Assembly (NCBI GenBank): GCA_012840925.1
Contig: DUVS01000010.1
Location: 1 to 49,795, forward strand
DNA from: Bacillota bacterium
GTDB lineage: Bacteria; Bacillota; Limnochordia; Darwinibacteriales; DTU012
Length of the DNA: 49,795 nt
Reading direction: 5' to 3'
Shown here: in pieces, positions 45,921 through 49,795 of the stretch
Position numbering within the stretch: the first letter of the stretch is position 1
Layout: the number at the start of each line of letters is the position of its first letter
Notes under the pieces: model-generated
Database searches by the model: none
What the model saw: only the letters and a program-made list of their open reading frames with translations
What the model was told of the DNA's origin: nothing
Program-made: the position numbers and the translations under genes

Positions 45921-47078
45921 ATGAACGCGGTCTATTTGGATCATGCCGCGACTACGCCAGTGAGAGAAGAAGTCATTGAAGCAATGCTGCCTTATTTCAA
46001 GGACAAATTTGGCAATGCCTCCAGTGTCTACAGCTTCGGCCGGGAAGCTAGAAAAGCATTGGATCAGGCGCGCCAGACTGTCGCAGAGGTTCTCAACGCC
46101 GATTTCAACGAGATTGTCTTTACCGGGGGCGGTTCGGAAGCCGACAACCTGGCCATCAAAGGCGCCGCCTGGGAGTACCGGAACAAGGGCAGGCACCTTA
46201 TTACCTCAAGTATCGAACACCATGCTGTGCTTCATCCGATGCAGCAGCTGGAGAGAGAAGGCTTCGAGGTAACATATCTGCCGGTGGATGATCAAGGCCT
46301 GATCAGTGTGGAAGAGCTGGCCAATGCCATCCGCGAGGATACAATCCTGGTCTCGATCATGCATGCCAACAACGAAATCGGGGTGATCGAACCGATTGCT
46401 CAGATCGGAGCGATTACAAAAGAACGGGGAGTCCTGTTCCATACCGATGCAGTGCAAACTGTCGGTGTGATGGATATTGATGTCAAGAAGTTAAATGTAG
46501 ACCTGTTGAGCATGTCAGCCCATAAATTCTACGGCCCAAAAGGGGTCGGAGCCCTCTATGTCCGCAAAGGGGTGCGTTTGATTCCGCTGATCCACGGCGG
46601 CAGTCACGAAAGCCGCCGGCGGGCAGGCACCGAGAACGTTGCCGGGATTGTCGGCTTGGCCAAAGCTTTGGAGCTGGCGGATGCTGAACGCTCAGTGGTG
46701 GTGCCAAGGATTCAGCGTTTGCGGGATCGGCTCATTGACGGGCTTTTACAAATTCCTCACACCCGTCTCAACGGCAGCAGGACTGAAAGGCTGCCTAACA
46801 ATGTCAGTGTTTCGATTGAATTCATTGAGGGAGAGTCACTCTTGTTGAATCTGGATCTGAAGGGGATAGCTGCTTCCAGCGGTTCCGCATGTACCTCAGG
46901 CTCGCTGGATCCATCCCATGTGCTGATGGCTCTGGGGCTGACCCATGAAGTGGCCCATGGATCTTTGCGGTTGAGTCTGGGCCGGGAGAATACTGATGCT
47001 GAGATTGACTATGTACTGGAGACTCTGCCGCCAATTGTGGAACGGCTGCGGGAGATGTCACCGTTGTTTTCCAGCTAA
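45921..47078 (+). CDS. iscS: Cysteine desulfurase IscS/NifS-type
   Basis: This 385-residue PLP enzyme takes sulfur from cysteine for Fe-S clusters and tRNA thiolation. The PLP lysine is Lys202 in SAHKFYGPKG, with SIEHHAV around the stacking histidine and HTDAVQ. The catalytic cysteine Cys324 lies in SSGSACTSGSLDPSHVL, the group I (NifS/IscS) form. It follows iscR by 6 nt and precedes iscU by 24 nt. Whether it is the general or a dedicated desulfurase cannot be judged from one copy. Confidence 0.96.
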   Translation: MNAVYLDHAATTPVREEVIEAMLPYFKDKFGNASSVYSFGREARKALDQARQTVAEVLNADFNEIVFTGGGSEADNLAIKGAAWEYRNKGRHLITSSIEHHAVLHPMQQLEREGFEVTYLPVDDQGLISVEELANAIREDTILVSIMHANNEIGVIEPIAQIGAITKERGVLFHTDAVQTVGVMDIDVKKLNVDLLSMSAHKFYGPKGVGALYVRKGVRLIPLIHGGSHESRRRAGTENVAGIVGLAKALELADAERSVVVPRIQRLRDRLIDGLLQIPHTRLNGSRTERLPNNVSVSIEFIEGESLLLNLDLKGIAASSGSACTSGSLDPSHVLMALGLTHEVAHGSLRLSLGRENTDAEIDYVLETLPPIVERLREMSPLFSS

Positions 47079-47102
47079 ATTGGGGAGAAGGAGAAACTAG
47101 CC

Positions 47103-47480
47103 ATGTATTCAGAAAAAGTAATGGATCATTTTCAACACCCGCGCAATGTTGGGGAAATCCCTGATGCCGATGGCGTTGGTGTCGAAGGTAATGCCCGCTG
47201 CGGAGATATCATGAAGATCTGGATCAAGGTGGAAGATGGCCGGATTGTGGATGTCAAATTCAAGACTTTTGGCTGTGCTGCGGCAGTCGCCACCTCAAGC
47301 ATGATTACCGAACTGGTCAAAGGCAAAACCCTGGATGAGGCTGAGGCAATTACCAACAAGTCGGTAGCCGAGGCTTTGGACGGACTGCCGCCAATTAAGA
47401 TGCACTGCTCCAATCTGGCTGCTGATGCCTTGAAGAATGCCATTGCGGATTATCGGGCTAAGAAACTGCAATCAGTATAA
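47103..47480 (+). CDS. iscU: Fe-S cluster scaffold IscU (NifU N-domain type)
   Basis: IscU assembles [2Fe-2S] and [4Fe-4S] clusters from sulfur supplied by IscS. The 125-residue protein has all three cluster cysteines, Cys33 (GNARCGD with Asp35), Cys58 (FGCAAAVATSS) and Cys102 (MHCSNLA). It opens with YSEKVMDHFQHPRNVG, the NifU-N hallmark. AAGGAG at 47088-47093 precedes the ATG. In many Firmicutes mnmA follows; here a short non-coding stretch and a small membrane protein come instead. Confidence 0.95.
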   Translation: MYSEKVMDHFQHPRNVGEIPDADGVGVEGNARCGDIMKIWIKVEDGRIVDVKFKTFGCAAAVATSSMITELVKGKTLDEAEAITNKSVAEALDGLPPIKMHCSNLAADALKNAIADYRAKKLQSV

Positions 47481-47483
47481 TTG

Positions 47484-47565
47484 TGGGTGGCCGGTCCATA
47501 CTCTTGTGGTTCCCATGGGGACCATTGGAGACTGGCTGTGACTTGGGCTTGTTGTCCAAGCTTTT
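47484..47565 (+). other. Structured non-coding stretch downstream of iscU
   Basis: The 168 nt between iscU and the next gene carry no plausible protein. Short complementary pieces are visible: GGTTCCC with GGGACC around 47510-47523, and GCTTG at 47547-47551 with CAAGC at 47557-47561, followed by TTTT. It may be only the operon's 3' end with a first weak terminator, or a processed small RNA. I cannot match it to a known family. Confidence 0.35.
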
Positions 47566-47571
47566 ACACAT

Positions 47572-47612
47572 ATTACCGCTGACTATGTTTTTTTGGTGAG
47601 CGGTAATTTTTT
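47572..47612 (+). terminator. Intrinsic terminator downstream of iscU
   Basis: ATTACCGCT at 47572-47580 pairs perfectly with AGCGGTAAT at 47599-47607 over an 18-nt loop, and T residues run from 47607 to 47612. It is the likely end of the iscR-iscS-iscU transcript. Confidence 0.8.
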
Positions 47613-47648
47613 ATGAAATGAGCATAATAACTACCGAGGAGTGATATA

Positions 47649-47852
47649 ATGGCAAACAGATCCGGTAGAAGTTGGCTCGTAGCAGGAATTTTAGGTGCCC
47701 TTGTTGGTATGTATATCATGGACAGGCTTGATGGAATGCCCATGCAGCGGCGGATGAAGTTTGCCCGCCGCCGGTGGATGCGGAGCTTAAGTGATGGTCT
47801 CCATACCGGACGTAACATGCTCAGCGACAGATTTGCTATGTTGCGCCGTTAA
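47649..47852 (+). CDS. Small Arg-rich single-span membrane protein
   Basis: I do not recognise this 67-residue protein. Residues about 9-25 form one membrane helix with Gly-rich AGILGALVGMYIM, reminiscent of YtxH-like glycine zipper proteins. The remaining 40 residues are very basic (QRRMKFARRRWMRS and further Arg) and probably lie in the cytoplasm near membrane or nucleic acid. GAGGAGTG at 47636-47643 is 5 nt before the ATG, which supports translation. It lies between two terminators, so it seems to be its own unit, though no clear promoter is seen. Confidence 0.72.
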   Translation: MANRSGRSWLVAGILGALVGMYIMDRLDGMPMQRRMKFARRRWMRSLSDGLHTGRNMLSDRFAMLRR

Positions 47853-47878
47853 AGAGGCTGGCTGGTCCGGCCTCTTTT
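47851..47878 (+). terminator. Terminator after the small membrane protein
   Basis: AAAGAGGCTGG at 47851-47861 pairs with CCGGCCTCTTT at 47867-47877 (11 bp with one G-T pair) over loop CTGGT. Only four T residues follow, so strength is moderate. The stem begins in the stop codon of the preceding gene. Confidence 0.65.
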
Positions 47879-47912
47879 ACATAAATCGAAGGTAGTAATC
47901 AATACTATAACT

Positions 47913-48926
47913 ATGGACACTAGGAAATGGGTTCTAACCATACTTTTATCCTTGTCACTTTTGTTCTTGTACCGGGTGCGGGTGATCTTAAGCCCGTTTT
48001 TATTTGCTGCGTTGATCGCCTATATTGCCTTCCCGCTGGTAAGCGTGTTTGAGCGGCGCGAGGTGCCCCGGCCGATTGCTATTATTCTGGTTTATCTGCT
48101 TTTTGCCGTGTTTGTAGGGATTTCGGTTTCCTTCCTCATCCCCCAGCTGGCTCAAGAGGTCGACGAACTTCTCAAGACTATTCCCGACCAGACCGAAAAG
48201 CTTGCTGACGGCCTCAGCCTGTGGCGCAGCCTTGATCAGATCTCGGTGCCAGAGGTGCTGCAAACCGGTTTTGATCTGGTAGTAGGCAGAATTCAACAGC
48301 TTGTGGAAGGGGTGGCCCAGCGGATTGCCGGTATCCTGGTGGGGATGTTCTCCCAGATTATCAGCCTTTTGATCGCCCCAATTCTGGCCTTCTACCTGCT
48401 GCGGGATCTGGAAGTGATCAAGCGGCGCACCATTATGTCAATTCCTAAGCAGTACCGGCTTACCGTCTATAAGCTGTGCAAAGAAATGAACCGGGTGCTC
48501 AACGGCTTTATCCGGGGCCAGCTGGTAAATGCCCTGCTGGTAGGCTCTCTGATCGCCATTGGCTTAGCTGTGTTGGGAGTCAAATATGCGCTTTTTATTG
48601 GCCTTCTGGCGGGAGTGTTCAACATCATCCCCTATTTCGGGCCGGTGATCGGTTTTATTCCGGCCTCCCTCTTTGCTCTGGCAAAATCCCCAATATCCGT
48701 TCTGTGGGTCTTGGTGCTTTTTATTGTGGTCAACCAGCTTGAAGCTAATATCATCTCTCCCAAAATCATCGGCGAGCGGGTGGGCCTGCATCCCTTGGCG
48801 GTGATCTTTGCTATTTTTGCCGGTGGAGAACTGATGGGGATCATCGGGATGCTGATTGCTGTCCCTGCCGCTGCCATCGTCAGAATAGTCTTTGTTTATG
48901 TACTCAAGCGGGTTGATGATGCGTGA
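47913..48926 (+). CDS. AI-2E family transporter (PF01594-type permease)
   Basis: This 337-residue protein has the layout of the AI-2E transporter family: two N-terminal helices, a helical amphipathic central section (about 80-150), and five or more C-terminal helices. Conserved segments include PILAFYLLRD, LNGFIRGQLVNALLVGSL, GVFNIIPYFGPVIGFIPA and ISPKIIGERVGLHPLAVIFA. Family members include AI-2 exporters, Na+/H+ antiporters and lipid-related permeases, so the substrate is open. The ATG has no good Shine-Dalgarno: AAGGT at 47889-47893 is 19 nt away, while an in-frame ATC at 47898 is 4 nt from it. The position next to alaS is common in Firmicutes. Confidence 0.88.
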   Translation: MDTRKWVLTILLSLSLLFLYRVRVILSPFLFAALIAYIAFPLVSVFERREVPRPIAIILVYLLFAVFVGISVSFLIPQLAQEVDELLKTIPDQTEKLADGLSLWRSLDQISVPEVLQTGFDLVVGRIQQLVEGVAQRIAGILVGMFSQIISLLIAPILAFYLLRDLEVIKRRTIMSIPKQYRLTVYKLCKEMNRVLNGFIRGQLVNALLVGSLIAIGLAVLGVKYALFIGLLAGVFNIIPYFGPVIGFIPASLFALAKSPISVLWVLVLFIVVNQLEANIISPKIIGERVGLHPLAVIFAIFAGGELMGIIGMLIAVPAAAIVRIVFVYVLKRVDDA

Positions 48927-48935
48927 GCCGTACTG

Positions 48936-48964
48936 TTGACAAGGTTTATGCCATTGGATAAGAT
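48936..48964 (+). promoter_or_regulatory. SigmaA promoter of alaS
   Basis: TTGACA at 48936-48941 and TAAGAT at 48959-48964 are separated by 17 bp, 10 nt after the permease stop. The transcript would have a leader of about 40 nt, too short for a T-box. Confidence 0.7.
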
Positions 48965-48981
48965 AGGAATAGTGGAGAAAA

Positions 48982-49014
48982 GAAGGGGGGAAACCGCATT
49001 TAGATGCGGATATG
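48982..49014 (+). promoter_or_regulatory. Shine-Dalgarno, hairpin and start codon of alaS
   Basis: GAAGGGGGG at 48982-48990 is the only strong ribosome-binding site, but the ATG lies 21 nt downstream at 49012. Between them CCGCAT at 48994-48999 and ATGCGG at 49004-49009 form a perfect 6-bp hairpin with loop TTAG. If folded, the Shine-Dalgarno and ATG are only 5 unpaired nt apart. No in-frame ATG, GTG or TTG lies closer to the Shine-Dalgarno. Confidence 0.6.
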
Positions 49015-49795
49015 ATGAAGTACATTACAGCTGATCAGATGCGTTCGATGTTCTTGGAATTCTTTAAATCAAAAGACCATAAGGTCCTGCCTAGTGCCTC
49101 CCTGGTCCCGCATGGTGATGACAGTTTGCTGCTAACCGGCGCAGGCATGGTGCCGTTTAAACCATATTTCTTAGGCCAAGCTGAGCCAGAACACCGGCGG
49201 GTGACAACCTGCCAGCGCTGTTTGCGTACTCCTGATTTGGAGAATGTGGGCAAGACGGATCGTCATGCCACTTTTTTTGAGATGCTGGGCAATTTTTCTT
49301 TTGGCAATTACTTCAAAGCCGAAGCTATTGCCTGGGCCTGGGAGTTTATTACCAAACATATGGAGATCCCTAAGGATAAATTGTGGATCAGTATTTACCA
49401 AGATGATGATGAAGCTTTTCAGATTTGGCGGCAAGACATAGGTGTGCCTCCGGAGCGGATCGTGCGGTTAGGCAAAGAAGACAACTTCTGGGAAATCGGC
49501 GTAGGCTACCCCTGTGGCCCTTGTTCGGAAATCTATTTCGACCGGGGTGAAACCTTCGGCTGCGGCAGCCCCTACTGCAAACCGGGCTGCGACTGCGAGC
49601 GGTTTATGGAGTTTTGGAACCTGGTGTTCATTCAATATATCAAGAGGGAAGCGGACCAGTATGAACCGCTGGTGGCCAAAAGTATCGATACCGGCATGGG
49701 CATGGAGCGGATTGTGGCTCTGATGCAGGGTGTCAAAAGTATCTTTGAAATTGATTCGGTCAAACCGATCATGGATCATGTGGCCAAGCTTGCCA
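49012..49795 (+). CDS. alaS: Alanyl-tRNA synthetase, N-terminal part (runs off window)
   Basis: AlaRS charges tRNA-Ala. Only the first 261 codons are in the window, covering much of the catalytic domain. Family motifs are clear: [62 protein letters not shown]-like block (shown here in part as [15 protein letters not shown]), and [18 protein letters not shown] with MGMGMERI-like [10 protein letters not shown]. The frame is open to the window end. Two in-frame ATGs, 49012 and 49015, are adjacent. The editing and C-Ala domains must lie beyond the window. Confidence 0.96.
   Translation, partial: MMKYITADQMRSMFLEFFKSKDHKVLPSASLVPHGDDSLLLTGAGMVPFKPYFLGQAEPEHRRVTTCQRCLRTPDLENVGKTDRHATFFEMLGNFSFGNYFKAEAIAWAWEFITKHMEIPKDKLWISIYQDDDEAFQIWRQDIGVPPERIVRLGKEDNFWEIGVGYPCGPCSEIYFDRGETFGCGSPYCKPGCDCERFMEFWNLVFIQYIKREADQYEPLVAKSIDTGMGMERIVALMQGVKSIFEIDSVKPIMDHVAKLA

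Noticed and set aside
48927-49011. T-box riboswitch ahead of alaS
   Set aside because: The leader after the promoter is only about 40 nt.

Overview
The window is a contiguous stretch of chromosome from an endospore-forming member of the Bacillota (Firmicutes). It carries sporulation genes (spoIIP, yqfC, yqfD), the SigI/RsgI pair, a CIRCE/HrcA-controlled grpE-dnaK-dnaJ operon, FloA with its NfeD partner, and a 6S RNA between aspS and tcdA. The gene order resembles Clostridia and Limnochordia more than enteric bacteria. A Limnochordia-like anaerobe is my guess from content and from frequent GTG/TTG starts; no rRNA is present to place it. Nearly everything is core housekeeping. I see no CRISPR array, prophage, transposase, tRNA or rRNA gene.

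Layout: 1-136 holds a perfect 51-nt palindromic repeat and a SigmaE-like promoter. 137-5822 is spoIIP, murJ, lepA, hemW. 5842-14085 is the heat-shock block (promoter, CIRCE, hrcA-grpE-dnaK-dnaJ, terminator) followed by prmA-rsmE-mtaB-HIT. 14091-14402 is rpsU with its own promoter and terminator. 14490-17395 is nfeD-floA plus an unknown proline-rich membrane protein. 17562-25185 is yqfC-yqfD-phoH-pgpH-ybeY-dgkA/PAP2-cdd-GNAT-era. 25188-26833 is sigI-rsgI. 26863-29340 is queA-tgt-yajC, then an unknown secreted protein and an inverted hpt where secDF often sits. 30718-38069 is recJ-apt-rel-MBL-hemZ. 38066-42707 is a PpiC-TPR foldase, hisS and aspS. 42688-43331 is a reverse-strand small membrane protein and 6S RNA. 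43356-45394 is tcdA-rarA. 45391-47480 is iscR-iscS-iscU with promoter and candidate operator. 47649 to the end is a small Arg-rich membrane protein, an AI-2E family permease, and the 5' third of alaS.

The genes cover translation and tRNA/rRNA modification (lepA, prmA, rsmE, mtaB, ybeY, era, queA, tgt, tcdA, hisS, aspS, alaS, rpsU), protein folding, nucleotide second messengers (Rel for (p)ppGpp, PgpH for c-di-AMP), purine and pyrimidine salvage (apt, hpt, cdd), envelope biogenesis (murJ, DgkA/PAP2, FloA/NfeD), Fe-S assembly, and sporulation.

The least ordinary observation concerns translation starts. cdd and the small membrane gene at 42688-42972 have no usable ATG/GTG/TTG start. Instead each has a strong Shine-Dalgarno followed 7-8 nt later by ATC, in nearly identical context (GGAGGG, then ATT-S-ACATCGA). 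Starting cdd at ATC puts its zinc ligands at exactly the B. subtilis positions. A second odd start is alaS, where a perfect 6-bp hairpin separates the Shine-Dalgarno from the ATG. Neither amounts to a new multi-gene system, but both can be tested and both would be missed or mis-annotated by standard gene callers.
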